Of a DNA stretch of 64,000 nt, positions 35,280-45,197 are shown one piece after another. Location of the stretch: assembly GCF_000430525.1 (NCBI RefSeq), contig NZ_AUME01000007.1, positions 47,168 to 111,167 on the forward strand, in the 5' to 3' direction. This DNA is from Prevotella corporis DSM 18810 = JCM 8529. Lineage in GTDB: Bacteria; Bacteroidota; Bacteroidia; Bacteroidales; Bacteroidaceae. Positions within the stretch are counted from its first letter, which is position 1. Each line of letters opens with the position of its first letter. Below the pieces are notes generated by a model. That model had not been told where the DNA came from, ran no database searches, and worked only from the letters and a program-made list of their open reading frames with translations. The translations under genes were made by a program, and so were the position numbers.

Positions 35280-35928
35280 CATCAATGATCCGGAAATAAT
35301 TGGTGAGCCGATTCTATCGAGTGACTCAGAGATTACGGTTGATGCCGTGGCGATAGAAGAGCTGCGACAGACTACCACTGAGATAGTCTCAGAAGGATTG
35401 GAGACTGAGATCGATAGGAAGGAGAACGTTGAGGAAATTCCCATCGAGACTCTGGAAGAGAAAGCGTTGCGCCAAGAGGAAGAGCAAAAGGAAAGAGATA
35501 GAAGAGAGGCAGAATATAAGGAACAGGTAAGAATTGCTGCCGAAGAAGCTGCACTGAAAGCAGCCATAGCTGAACAGGCACGGGAGGACGAGCAACCATC
35601 ATCAGCCAACTTCACACTGAAGAAGATTATTGGCGGAGATATTCTTTACGCACAGCTTCTCAGAAACAATATATGGCTGATTATCCTTGTGGTATTCTTC
35701 ATCATTGTCTATATTTCCAATCGCTACAGCGTCCAGAAAGACCTGATAGAAATAGACAAATTGAGTCTAGAACTTGAAGATGCCAAATACCGTGCACTTT
35801 CAAGCAGCAGCCAACTGACCGAACGTTCGCGAGAGAGCCATGTGTTGGAGATTCTGAAAACAAACAAGGACAGTGTTTTAAAGATGTCTGACCGTCCACC
35901 ATTCATCATCAATGTACCAGACAAATAA
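35260..35928 (+). CDS. ftsL: FtsL-like division protein with long acidic cytoplasmic extension
   Basis: By position and topology this is the Bacteroidota FtsL. A single span lies at about residues 138-154 and is followed by a short periplasmic coiled coil (about 158-200). FtsL joins FtsB/FtsQ to activate FtsWI. The cytoplasmic part is very long: about 137 residues, very rich in Glu, Arg and Ala (60-110), likely a single long helix. Total length is 222 residues against roughly 90-130 for typical FtsL. I chose ATG 35260, which overlaps rsmH by 20 bases; the open frame continues further upstream in the rsmH sequence. Confidence 0.82.
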   Translation: MDDNKININDPEIIGEPILSSDSEITVDAVAIEELRQTTTEIVSEGLETEIDRKENVEEIPIETLEEKALRQEEEQKERDRREAEYKEQVRIAAEEAALKAAIAEQAREDEQPSSANFTLKKIIGGDILYAQLLRNNIWLIILVVFFIIVYISNRYSVQKDLIEIDKLSLELEDAKYRALSSSSQLTERSRESHVLEILKTNKDSVLKMSDRPPFIINVPDK

Positions 35929-35931
35929 GAT

Positions 35932-38085
35932 ATGAGCAAGTTCAATAATCGAAAAATCATACCCCGGTATAGTGTCATTGCCATTGCAATGTCACTGTTT
36001 TCCGTGGCTATCCTCAGCAAGGCAGTCTATACTATGACTGCCAAGCGGAATTATTGGATGGAGGTATCTTCGAAACAGAAAAAAGACAGTGTCCCTATCA
36101 CACCGATTCGAGGAAACATTCTCAGTTCTGACGGAGAACTGATGGCCAGTTCTTTGCCAGAATTCAAGATATACATGGACTTCGATGCCCTGAAAAAGGC
36201 AGGCAACGACACTGCTTTTGTCGATAGTATCGATTACATAGCCAAAGGGTTGAATGAGATTTTCCCAGAAAAAAGCGCTCAACTTTTCAAGAAAGACCTG
36301 ATGGAAGCTCTTGAAGGAAATCGCCGTCACTTCGCCATTTGGAACAAACGAATAGACTATAACACGTTCAAGGAGGTGCAGAAACTTCCCATTTTCCACC
36401 TTTCTATATATAGAAGTGGATTCCATTGGGAAGAATTTAATGCCCGCCGCCGACCGTTCGGTTCACTTGCAAAGCGCACTGTAGGCGACTTGTATGGTGC
36501 AAAGGACACGGCAAGATGCGGACTTGAGCTCTATTACGACAAAATTCTGCGAGGAACGGATGGCGTGAAACACCGTAGAAAAGTAAGAAACAAGTTCCTC
36601 GACATCACCGACACACCTCCAATCGACGGCGCAGACATCGTCACAACGATTGATGTTGGCATGCAAGACCTTGCTGAACGAGCGCTCATCGATGAGCTAA
36701 GACAGATTAATGGCAATGTCGGCGTTGCCATAGTCATGGAGGTTGCTACCGGAGACATCAAGGCTATTGTGAACCTCGACAAGTGCGATGACGGCGAATA
36801 CCGAGAAATCAAAAATCATGCGGTCAGCGACTTGTTGGAACCTGGCTCGGTTTTCAAGACAGCCTCTATAATGGTGGCACTGGATGACGGAGTAGTTGAC
36901 ACCACCTACAACATTGAAACGGGAGGCGGTGTATGGAATATGTATGGACGAGACATGAAAGACCACAACTGGCGCCGCGGTGGCTATGGAACATTGATGC
37001 TCCCATGGACTTTGAAATACAGTTCAAATATCGGTGTAAGCCGTATCATCGATCTGCATTATCACAAGAATCCAGAGAAATTCGTTCAGGGAATTCACCG
37101 AATGGGCTTGGCAGACGACTTAAAAATTCCTATCATCGGCTACTCTCCGGCTAAAATCCGAATGCCACAGAAGAACAAACGTAACCAATACACCAACTGG
37201 AGCGCAACGGCTCTGGCATGGATGAGTATCGGTTACGAAACCCAAGTACCACCGATATCGACGCTTTCTTTCTACAATGCCATCGCGAATAACGGAAAAA
37301 TGATGCGCCCACGCTTTGTCAAACAGGTAATCAAAGATGGTGAAGTCGTTATCGATTATCCTCCACAGGTGCTTCATGAGAGAATTGCAAAGGAATCAAC
37401 CATTACCCAAATCCAGCGCATTTTGACCGAAGTAGTATCGGAAGGATTGGGAAAGAAGGCTGGCTCCGACAAGTTCTCTGTGGCAGGAAAGACCGGTACG
37501 GCACAGATGTCGAAAGGAGCGTTGGGCTACAAGTCGGGTGTGACGAACTATTTGCTTAGCTTTGCGGGCTTTTTTCCAGCCGACAAGCCACGTTATAGCT
37601 GCATTGTGTGCATTCAGAAGTCAGGGCTGCCAGCTTCTGGAGGTGGTATGAGCGGCGTCGTGTTCCATCACATTGCCGAAGGCATCATGGCACAGAATCT
37701 GAAACTAAGCGTTACTGACGCCAGAGACTCAGTGTCATTGCTCATTCCTACCGCAAAAAACGGAAATCTGTTGGCTACCGACTATGTTCTCAATTTCCTT
37801 GGCTTCAATGTCAAGAACGGATGGAACGGCGCTTATCCATTTGGCACTCCCGTATGGGGAACAGTAGAGAGCAACAAGAGTGGCGTGATGCTGAACAAGG
37901 CTGGCAGCACCAATAACTACACAGTCCCTGACGTCCATGCTATGGGAGCCCGTGACGCAGTCTATATTATGGAAAGACGGGGAATAAAAGTGAGAGTCAA
38001 CGGGAGAGGGAAAGTACTCCGACAGTCGCTCGCTCCTGGTGAAAGGATCAAAAAAGGCATGATTTGCATTCTGTCGCTCGGATAA
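35932..38085 (+). CDS. ftsI: Division transpeptidase FtsI/PBP3 with PASTA domain
   Basis: FtsI cross-links septal peptidoglycan. This 717-residue class B penicillin-binding protein has an N-terminal span (about 13-33) and a pedestal domain beginning at RGNILSSDGELMASS. The transpeptidase active site is SVFK at 306-309 with SSN at 364-366 and KTG at 520-522. A C-terminal PASTA domain (about 650-717, VPDVHAMGARDAVYIMERRG) is present, as in Spo-VD-like Bacteroidota homologues. It follows ftsL by 3 bases and its stop touches the murE frame. Confidence 0.95.
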   Translation: MSKFNNRKIIPRYSVIAIAMSLFSVAILSKAVYTMTAKRNYWMEVSSKQKKDSVPITPIRGNILSSDGELMASSLPEFKIYMDFDALKKAGNDTAFVDSIDYIAKGLNEIFPEKSAQLFKKDLMEALEGNRRHFAIWNKRIDYNTFKEVQKLPIFHLSIYRSGFHWEEFNARRRPFGSLAKRTVGDLYGAKDTARCGLELYYDKILRGTDGVKHRRKVRNKFLDITDTPPIDGADIVTTIDVGMQDLAERALIDELRQINGNVGVAIVMEVATGDIKAIVNLDKCDDGEYREIKNHAVSDLLEPGSVFKTASIMVALDDGVVDTTYNIETGGGVWNMYGRDMKDHNWRRGGYGTLMLPWTLKYSSNIGVSRIIDLHYHKNPEKFVQGIHRMGLADDLKIPIIGYSPAKIRMPQKNKRNQYTNWSATALAWMSIGYETQVPPISTLSFYNAIANNGKMMRPRFVKQVIKDGEVVIDYPPQVLHERIAKESTITQIQRILTEVVSEGLGKKAGSDKFSVAGKTGTAQMSKGALGYKSGVTNYLLSFAGFFPADKPRYSCIVCIQKSGLPASGGGMSGVVFHHIAEGIMAQNLKLSVTDARDSVSLLIPTAKNGNLLATDYVLNFLGFNVKNGWNGAYPFGTPVWGTVESNKSGVMLNKAGSTNNYTVPDVHAMGARDAVYIMERRGIKVRVNGRGKVLRQSLAPGERIKKGMICILSLG

Positions 38086-38127
38086 ATGGCGACACTTATT
38101 TACGAGAAGAAAATTAAGAATCAGAAT

Positions 38128-39585
38128 ATGAAATTAAGTGATTTACTGAAGACTGTCAAACCACTAACCATCAGTGGTAAGACCGACATTGAAATTGCAG
38201 GCATCAACATTGACAGCCGTAAGATAAAGGACGGCCATCTGTTTGTAGCCATTAAGGGTACACAGACAGACGGGCATCGCTTTATCCCGAAAGCGATAGA
38301 GCTTGGCGCAACCGCCATCTTGGTTGAGGATATGCCAGAGCAACTTTCAGAAGGAGTTACTTACATACAGGTGAAGTCAACCGAAGATGCCGTGGGGAAA
38401 GTCGCGACGATTTTCTACGGAAATCCCTCACACAAGCTGAAGTTGGTGGGAGTTACAGGCACAAATGGAAAAACCACCATTGCCACATTATTATATAATA
38501 TGTTTCGAAAGTTCGGCCACAAGGTAGGCCTTCTCTCAACGGTATGCAACTACATTAACGACGTTGAGGTACCAGCCGACCACACAACCCCCGACCCTAT
38601 CGAGCTGAACATACTATTGAGCAGAATGGTTGAGGCAGGATGCGAGTACGCTTTCATGGAATGTTCGAGCCATGCCATTCACCAAAGGCGCATTGGCGGA
38701 CTGAAATTTGCCGGTGGTCTGTTCACCAATCTCACACGAGACCACCTCGACTACCACAAGACCTTCGAGAATTACCGTAATGCAAAGAAGATGTTTTTCG
38801 ACGACTTGACGAAAGACGCTTTCGCCATAACCAATGCCGACGACAAGAACGGCATGATAATGGTACAAAACTGCAAGGCAAAAGTAAAGACTTACTCCGT
38901 TAAACGCATGGCAGATTTCCGTGCGAGAATCTTGGAGTGCCACTTTGAGGGAATGTACCTTGAGGTGAACGGCAAGGAAGTGGGTGTGCAATTTATCGGA
39001 AAATTCAACGTCAGCAACCTTCTTGCCGTTTACGGTTGCGCCATCATGCTGGGCAAACAGGCCGACGAAGTCTTATTGGCGCTCAGCACACTGAAGAGCG
39101 TCAACGGCAGGTTAGAACCCATCAATTCGCCCGAAGGCTACACAGCGATTGTTGACTATGCCCATACGCCTGACGCATTGGAGAACGTGCTGATAGCCAT
39201 CCACGACGTACTCGATGGCAAAGGTGGAAAAGTAATCACCGTTTGCGGAGCAGGAGGAAACCGCGACAAGGGTAAGCGGCCGCTGATGGCTGTGGAAGCA
39301 GTCAAGCGGAGCAACAAAGTGATACTGACCAGCGACAATCCACGCGACGAAGAGCCACAGGCCATCATCGACGACATGATAGCGGGTCTCGACAATACGC
39401 AGAAGAAAAAAGTACTCAGCATTGTTGACCGACGCGAGGCTATCCGCACCGCTTGCATGATGGCTGAGAAGGGAGACGTGATACTCGTGGCCGGAAAGGG
39501 ACACGAGACCTATCAGGAAATCAATGGTGTCAAGCACCACTTCGACGACCATGAGGTCATAAAGGATATATTTGGCATTCAGTAA
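38128..39585 (+). CDS. murE: UDP-MurNAc-tripeptide synthetase
   Basis: MurE adds the third residue of the peptide stem. The ATP loop GTNGKTT lies near residues 112-118 and the motif DNPRDEEP near 400 is the signature for meso-diaminopimelate, as expected in a Gram-negative. I place the start at ATG 38128 (MKLSDLLK), the usual family start, giving 485 residues. An ATG at 38086, directly after the ftsI stop, would add 14 residues and cannot be ruled out. It is followed by mraY after 49 bases. Confidence 0.95.
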   Translation: MKLSDLLKTVKPLTISGKTDIEIAGINIDSRKIKDGHLFVAIKGTQTDGHRFIPKAIELGATAILVEDMPEQLSEGVTYIQVKSTEDAVGKVATIFYGNPSHKLKLVGVTGTNGKTTIATLLYNMFRKFGHKVGLLSTVCNYINDVEVPADHTTPDPIELNILLSRMVEAGCEYAFMECSSHAIHQRRIGGLKFAGGLFTNLTRDHLDYHKTFENYRNAKKMFFDDLTKDAFAITNADDKNGMIMVQNCKAKVKTYSVKRMADFRARILECHFEGMYLEVNGKEVGVQFIGKFNVSNLLAVYGCAIMLGKQADEVLLALSTLKSVNGRLEPINSPEGYTAIVDYAHTPDALENVLIAIHDVLDGKGGKVITVCGAGGNRDKGKRPLMAVEAVKRSNKVILTSDNPRDEEPQAIIDDMIAGLDNTQKKKVLSIVDRREAIRTACMMAEKGDVILVAGKGHETYQEINGVKHHFDDHEVIKDIFGIQ

Positions 39586-39634
39586 ACTTCAAGGATGAAA
39601 GTCCTACTGGGCGCAACAACTTAACAAAGATATT

Positions 39635-40906
39635 ATGCTATATTACATTTTCCGATGGCTCGATCATTTTGGCATCAGTGGCTCACACCTCTGGGGTTAC
39701 ATCAGTTTCAGGGCCATACTGGCGCTGATTCTGGCTTTGGTCATCTCTGCTTGGTTCGGCGAGAAATTCATCAAGTATCTCAAAAGAAAACAAATCAGTG
39801 AGACTCAACGCGATGCAAGCATCGACCCGTTTGGTGTCAACAAGATTGGCGTTCCCTCAATGGGAGGTATCATCATCATCGTGGCCTTACTCATACCCGT
39901 GCTGCTTCTTGGGCGATTGCGCAACATCTACCTCATCCTAATGGTTATCACCACCCTGTGGCTGGGACTTCTCGGAGGTATGGACGACTTCATCAAGATA
40001 TTTCGACACAACAAGGATGGACTGAAGGGTAAGTACAAGGTGGTCGGTCAAATTACCATTGGCTTGATAGTGGGCCTTGTCCTTTGGGCCTCACCTGACG
40101 TCAAGTCGAACATCAACCTTGAGGTGATGCAGGAAAATGGACAGGAAATCGTGGTGCAACACAAGGAAAAAGCTGAAAAGACGCTCAAGACGACCATCCC
40201 TTTTATGAAGGACCACAATCTCGACTACTCTAAAATCATGTCCTTCTGTGGCAAATACAAGACGGCTGCCGGTTGGATTCTGTTTGTCGTGATGACCATT
40301 TTCGTGGTGACAGCCGTGTCAAACGGCGCCAACCTGAACGATGGAATGGACGGGATGTGTGCAGGCAACTCCGCCATCATAGGTGTGGCACTCGGAATCT
40401 TCGCCTACGTGAGCAGCCACATACAATACGCAGCCTACTTAAACATCATGTACATACCAGGATCGGAGGAACTGGTGGTATTCTTCATGGCATTTATTGG
40501 TGCACTGATTGGATTTCTCTGGTACAACGCTTATCCGGCACAGGTATTCATGGGCGATACAGGAAGTCTGACGATTGGCGGCATCATCGCAGTCGGAGCC
40601 ATCATCATCCACAAGGAATTGCTATTGCCTATTCTTTGCGGAATTTTCTTCGTCGAGAGCCTAAGCGTGATCATACAGGTGTATTACTTCAAGACAGGAA
40701 AGCGGAAAGGCATCAAGCGACGCATCTTCAAGCGCACGCCAATTCACGACAACTTCCGCACACAGGACAGTCAGCTCGATCCCGACTGTCAGTATGTTGT
40801 CAAGACACCGCACTCGGCCATCCACGAAAGCAAGATTACCATCCGTTTCTGGATTACGACCATCATCCTCGCGGCCTTAGCCATCATCACATTGAAGATA
40901 AGATAG
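39635..40906 (+). CDS. mraY: Phospho-MurNAc-pentapeptide transferase
   Basis: MraY transfers phospho-MurNAc-pentapeptide to undecaprenyl phosphate to make lipid I. This 423-residue protein has about ten spans. Visible motifs are GVPSMGGIIII, GMDDFIKI (Asp motif), NGANLNDGMDGMCAG and AQVFMGDTGSLTIGG. It is about 60 residues longer than the E. coli enzyme because of a charged loop at about 155-210 (VMQENGQEIVVQHKEKAEKT), an insertion commonly seen in Bacteroidota. It lies between murE and murD as usual. Confidence 0.96.
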   Translation: MLYYIFRWLDHFGISGSHLWGYISFRAILALILALVISAWFGEKFIKYLKRKQISETQRDASIDPFGVNKIGVPSMGGIIIIVALLIPVLLLGRLRNIYLILMVITTLWLGLLGGMDDFIKIFRHNKDGLKGKYKVVGQITIGLIVGLVLWASPDVKSNINLEVMQENGQEIVVQHKEKAEKTLKTTIPFMKDHNLDYSKIMSFCGKYKTAAGWILFVVMTIFVVTAVSNGANLNDGMDGMCAGNSAIIGVALGIFAYVSSHIQYAAYLNIMYIPGSEELVVFFMAFIGALIGFLWYNAYPAQVFMGDTGSLTIGGIIAVGAIIIHKELLLPILCGIFFVESLSVIIQVYYFKTGKRKGIKRRIFKRTPIHDNFRTQDSQLDPDCQYVVKTPHSAIHESKITIRFWITTIILAALAIITLKIR

Positions 40907-40984
40907 AGATAAAGGGGAAATAGAAAACAACAGCTGGGAGAATGGGGTGACAACCAACCCAGCCGATGGAACAAACAAAAAATT

Positions 40985-42316
40985 ATGAAAAGAATAGTTG
41001 TTTTAGGAGCAGGCGAAAGTGGAGCAGGTGCAGCCGTACTTGCTAAGGCAAAGGGCTTCGACGTGTTCGTTTCGGATATGTCGGCCATTAAGGACAAGTA
41101 CAAGAAGCTGCTCAACGACCATCACATCCAATGGGAAGAAGGACACCACACTGAGGAAAAAATACTCAGTGCCGACGAGGTCATCAAGAGTCCAGGCATA
41201 CCGAAGGAAGCCCCGATGATACAGAGGCTTATCAAGCAGGGCACACACATCATCAGCGAGATTGAATTTGCCGGCCGTTACACCAACTCCAAGATGATAT
41301 GTATCACCGGGAGCAACGGAAAGACAACGACCACAAGCCTCATCTTCCATATATTCAAGGATGCCGGCTACGACGTTGGACTGGCCGGAAACATCGGGAA
41401 GAGTCTGGCTTTGCAAATCGCCGAAGAGCCTCATGCCTATTACATCATCGAATTGAGCAGTTTCCAACTCGACAACATGTATGACTTCCATGCCAACATT
41501 GCCATATTGCTCAACATCACACCCGACCACCTCGACCGGTACGACTTCAAGTTCGAGAACTATGCCGACGCAAAGATGCGTATCATCCAAAATCAGACGG
41601 AGGAGGACAGCTTCATTTATTGGAACGACGATCCTGTCATCAAGAAGGAACTGGAGAAATTCGACGTCCGAGCCGTGCAATACCCCTTCTCTGAACTTAA
41701 GGAGAAAGGCTGCATCGGTTATATCGAGGAAGGACAGTACACCATCGAGGAGCCCACTCCTTTCAACATGGAGCAAGAGTCTCTATCGCTGACTGGCAAG
41801 CACAACATCTACAACTCGCTGGCAGCCGGTATAGCATCGAACATCAGTGGTATCAAGAAAGAAGACATCCGCAAGAGCCTGAGCAACTTTCCGGGTGTCG
41901 AGCACCGCTTGGAGAAAGTGTGCAAAGTGGCTGGAGTGCAATACATCAACGACTCAAAGGCTACCAATGTCGATGCCTGCTGGTATGCACTGGAGAGCAT
42001 GAGAACCCCGACCATTCTCATTATCGGGGGCAAGGACAAAGGAAACGACTACAGTGCCATCAAAGACCTTGTAAAAGAGAAGTGCGTAGGACTGGTCTAT
42101 CTGGGAGCCGACAATAAGAAACTACACGACAATTTCGACTCACTCGGCATCCCTGTGCGCGACACCCACTCCATGAAAGAGTGCATAGAGGCTTGCTACG
42201 AGATGGCGAAGGCTGGCGACACAGTGCTGCTCAGCCCTTGTTGCGCCAGTTTCGACCTGTTCAAGAACATGGAAGACCGTGGCGAACAGTTCAAGACATT
42301 GGTCAGAGCACTGTAG
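40985..42316 (+). CDS. murD: UDP-MurNAc-alanine--D-glutamate ligase
   Basis: MurD adds D-glutamate to UDP-MurNAc-L-Ala in the cytoplasm. This 443-residue protein has an N-terminal Rossmann-like start VVLGAGESGAGAAVLAK, the ATP loop ITGSNGKTTTTSL near residues 104-116, and the C-terminal ligase domain with HRLEKV and NDSKATNVDACWYAL. LLSPCCASFDLFKNMEDRGEQF near the end is the strongly conserved MurD tail. It follows mraY by 78 bases and precedes ftsW by 43 bases. Confidence 0.96.
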   Translation: MKRIVVLGAGESGAGAAVLAKAKGFDVFVSDMSAIKDKYKKLLNDHHIQWEEGHHTEEKILSADEVIKSPGIPKEAPMIQRLIKQGTHIISEIEFAGRYTNSKMICITGSNGKTTTTSLIFHIFKDAGYDVGLAGNIGKSLALQIAEEPHAYYIIELSSFQLDNMYDFHANIAILLNITPDHLDRYDFKFENYADAKMRIIQNQTEEDSFIYWNDDPVIKKELEKFDVRAVQYPFSELKEKGCIGYIEEGQYTIEEPTPFNMEQESLSLTGKHNIYNSLAAGIASNISGIKKEDIRKSLSNFPGVEHRLEKVCKVAGVQYINDSKATNVDACWYALESMRTPTILIIGGKDKGNDYSAIKDLVKEKCVGLVYLGADNKKLHDNFDSLGIPVRDTHSMKECIEACYEMAKAGDTVLLSPCCASFDLFKNMEDRGEQFKTLVRAL

Positions 42317-42359
42317 GACCTGAGAAAGAAAATAGGTAAATAAATCCTTATCGACATAA

Positions 42360-43625
42360 ATGAGCAACTGGTCACTTAGCAATATTTTCAAAGGGGACAA
42401 AGTAATCTGGATGGTCTTTTTCTTCCTTTGCATGATAAGCATCATTGAGGTTTACTCCGCCTCAAGTTCGTTGTCGTACAAAGGCGGCAACTACTGGAGT
42501 CCTATTCTCAAGCATGGCGGCACCTTGTTCCTTGGTGCGTTCATGATGATAGTCGTCATGAACATCAAATGCCGCTACTTCAAGCTGGCAACTCCCATCC
42601 TGCTTATGTTCTCGTTCATCACACTCGTTTGGGTGTGGATTGCGGGAGAGACCACCAACGGTGCCAACCGTTGGATAACGTTCATTGGCATACAGTTCCA
42701 ACCATCAGAAATTGGAAAGGGGGCACTCATGCTGGCCATCTCTCAGATACTCAGTGCCATGCAGACAGACAAGGGGGCTGACAAAAAAGCCTTCCAGTAC
42801 ATCCTTATCGTGTCGGCATTCATTATCATCCCCATCATCTTTGAGAACCTGTCAACAGCAATGCTCATTTCATTTACCGTCATTCTGATGATGTTCGTCG
42901 GACGTGTGCCGCTGAAACAGATTGGCAAACTGCTCGGTGTCATTGCGCTGATAGCAGTGTTGGCACTATCGTTGGTCATGCTTGTGGGAAAAAACAATCC
43001 ACAAGTGAGCACGAAACAGAACCTCACGGAGCAAACCATACAGGAGACAGAGAAGAAAGAAGGATTGGTTGACAAGCTGTTCCACCGTGCCGACACGTGG
43101 AAGGCGCGTATCTACAAATTTTTCGACAACACTTATGTTGCCCCGAAGGATTTCGACCTCGACAAGGACGCACAGATAGGGCATGCCAACATTGCCATAG
43201 CATCATCGAATGTCGTGGGAAAAGGACCGGGGAACTCCACCGAGCGCGATTTCCTCTCGCAGGCTTTCTCGGATTTCATTTATGCCATCATCATTGAGGA
43301 GATTGGCATTGAGGGAGCGGCGCTCGTGGCCCTACTCTACATCGTACTGCTTTTCAGGACGGGAAAGATAGCCAACAAATGCGAGAATTCATTCCCCGCA
43401 TTCCTCGCCATGGGTATCTCATTTCTACTGGTGACGCAAGCCCTGTTCAACATGGCGGTTGCCGTTGGACTGGCCCCCGTAACCGGACAGCCACTGCCAC
43501 TGATTAGCAAGGGTGGAACATCGACCATCATCAACTGCATCTATATCGGGGCTCTGCTCAGCATCAGCCGATTTGCCAAACAGCGAAGCGAGGAGAACGA
43601 CTCGACAAAAACTGACCAGCAATAA
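42360..43625 (+). CDS. ftsW: Septal peptidoglycan polymerase FtsW
   Basis: FtsW is the SEDS glycosyltransferase that polymerises lipid II at the septum with FtsI. This 421-residue protein has about ten spans. Conserved SEDS segments include GANRWITFIGIQFQPSEIGK, AFSDFIYAIIIEEIG with the key acidic residue region, and PVTGQPLPLISKGGTSTI. It begins SNWSLSNIFKGDKVIW with a cytoplasmic N-terminus. It ends the first block of the cluster: 460 bases containing a repeat array separate it from murG. Confidence 0.95.
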   Translation: MSNWSLSNIFKGDKVIWMVFFFLCMISIIEVYSASSSLSYKGGNYWSPILKHGGTLFLGAFMMIVVMNIKCRYFKLATPILLMFSFITLVWVWIAGETTNGANRWITFIGIQFQPSEIGKGALMLAISQILSAMQTDKGADKKAFQYILIVSAFIIIPIIFENLSTAMLISFTVILMMFVGRVPLKQIGKLLGVIALIAVLALSLVMLVGKNNPQVSTKQNLTEQTIQETEKKEGLVDKLFHRADTWKARIYKFFDNTYVAPKDFDLDKDAQIGHANIAIASSNVVGKGPGNSTERDFLSQAFSDFIYAIIIEEIGIEGAALVALLYIVLLFRTGKIANKCENSFPAFLAMGISFLLVTQALFNMAVAVGLAPVTGQPLPLISKGGTSTIINCIYIGALLSISRFAKQRSEENDSTKTDQQ

Positions 43626-43839
43626 GGTGGGAATAGCCACGAATATTGTTCATCGAAATCAGTTACGGCATTGACAACGACTATCCGCATGCCGCTCATG
43701 CAACAACCGAACATGCATAGAGAGATCATTGTCGCGCAGGCATTGACAGAATAAAGGAAAAGAGAAAAATGGACAGTCAATCCTTTTAAAATTGAAATTA
43801 TAACGACCTGTAAATCAACAGTGTAAAAATTCAAATCTA

Positions 43840-43905
43840 AAAGCTGACCTTTTGCAACATGAAAGCTGACCTTTTGAGCAACAATCGATGACCTTTTGGT
43901 TCTCG
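43840..43905. repeat. 22-bp periodic array, copy E (3 units)
   Basis: Units start at 43840, 43862 and 43884. The first two cores are identical (AAAGCTGACCTTTTG) with different linkers; the third is ATCGATGACCTTTTG. The array interrupts the otherwise compact division cluster between ftsW and murG. The rest of the 43626-44085 gap shows no gene; a -7 box precedes murG. Confidence 0.9.
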
Positions 43906-44057
43906 GAAGATAATGAAAGGGAAGTCCGTTGTGAAATTATTTTACAATGACCGCTCAAAAAATCAAGAAGAGAGGCAGAACTTTAGACTAATGAGGTTTC
44001 TGGCATCAGATTTGGGTTAAAAAGGTCTGAAAATTAGAAAAAGAGAAAAAAAATGAT

Positions 44058-44065
44058 TAACTTTG
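44058..44065 (+). promoter_or_regulatory. -7 element in front of murG
   Basis: TAACTTTG lies 20 bases before the murG ATG; TTAG is found at the -33 distance (44034-44037). This suggests that murG-murC-ftsQ-ftsA-ftsZ can be transcribed separately from the mraZ promoter. Confidence 0.5.
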
Positions 44066-44085
44066 TCAGTTAATAGATAAGTACA

Positions 44086-45189
44086 ATGGACGAAGGGTTA
44101 AGAATCATTATCAGCGGAGGCGGAACTGGCGGACACATTTTTCCCGCCATATCAATTGCCAACGCCATCAAAGCTAAACATCCAGATGCTAAAATACTCT
44201 TTGTAGGAGCAGAAGGGCGAATGGAAATGCAGCGAGTACCTGCTGCCGGATATGAAATCAAGGGCCTGCCCATCAAGGGTTTCAACAGGGCCAACAAACT
44301 AAAGAACTTCAGCGTTCTGATAAAACTTTGGAAAAGTCTCAGACTTGCCAGGAAAATCATTAAGGAATTCAATCCGCAAGCTGCCGTAGGAGTGGGTGGA
44401 TATGCCAGTGGTGCTACCCTTTACGAATGCTCAAAGATGAGCATTCCTTGTCTGATTCAGGAGCAAAACTCATACGCTGGGGTAACCAACAAGTTGCTTG
44501 CCAAGAGGGCGCAGAAAATTTGCGTGGCCTACGAGGGTATGGAACGTTTCTTCCCAGCCGACAAAATTATCATGACGGGCAATCCGGTACGGCAAAACGT
44601 ACTGGAGTCGCCACTCGATCAGGAAGAAGCGCGCAAGAGTTTCGGGCTGAGTCCGACAAAAAAGACCATACTTCTGGTAGGGGGAAGCCTCGGAGCACGA
44701 ACTATCAACCGCTCAATCATGGAGCATCTTGACTTGGTGGAGAAGTCTGACGCACAATTCATTTGGCAAACGGGCAAGTTCTATCACCAAAGCATCGTTG
44801 ATGCCATAAAGGGCAAGGAACAACCCAACCTGAAGGTGATGGACTTCATCAGCGATATGGGGACGGCCTACAAGGCTGCCGACCTGATTATCAGTCGTGC
44901 CGGAGCAAGTTCCATCAGCGAATTTCAGCTCATCGGCAAACCGGTAATTCTCGTCCCCAGCCCCAACGTGGCCGAAGACCACCAGACCAAGAACGCCATG
45001 GCGCTCGTCAACAAGGAAGCAGCTCTGTATGTCAAGGATGCTGACGCACCAAACACATTGCTTTCGCTGGCGCTTCGCACCATCGCCGACGACAAAAAAC
45101 TAAAAAGTCTGAGTGAAAACGTGAAAAAAATGGGGCTGAAAGATTCAGCCGACATCATTGCCGACGAGGTGATGCGTCTGATAAAATAA
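44086..45189 (+). CDS. murG: UDP-GlcNAc:lipid I N-acetylglucosamine transferase
   Basis: MurG adds GlcNAc to lipid I to form lipid II on the inner face of the membrane. This 367-residue GT28 protein starts RIIISGGGTGGHIFPAISIA and contains GVGGYASGATLYECS, LIQEQNSYAGVTNKLL and ISRAGASSISEFQLIGKPVILVPSP, the donor-site motifs. It stands after the ftsW-murG gap and precedes murC by 8 bases. Confidence 0.96.
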   Translation: MDEGLRIIISGGGTGGHIFPAISIANAIKAKHPDAKILFVGAEGRMEMQRVPAAGYEIKGLPIKGFNRANKLKNFSVLIKLWKSLRLARKIIKEFNPQAAVGVGGYASGATLYECSKMSIPCLIQEQNSYAGVTNKLLAKRAQKICVAYEGMERFFPADKIIMTGNPVRQNVLESPLDQEEARKSFGLSPTKKTILLVGGSLGARTINRSIMEHLDLVEKSDAQFIWQTGKFYHQSIVDAIKGKEQPNLKVMDFISDMGTAYKAADLIISRAGASSISEFQLIGKPVILVPSPNVAEDHQTKNAMALVNKEAALYVKDADAPNTLLSLALRTIADDKKLKSLSENVKKMGLKDSADIIADEVMRLIK

Positions 45190-45197
45190 TTGGAACA

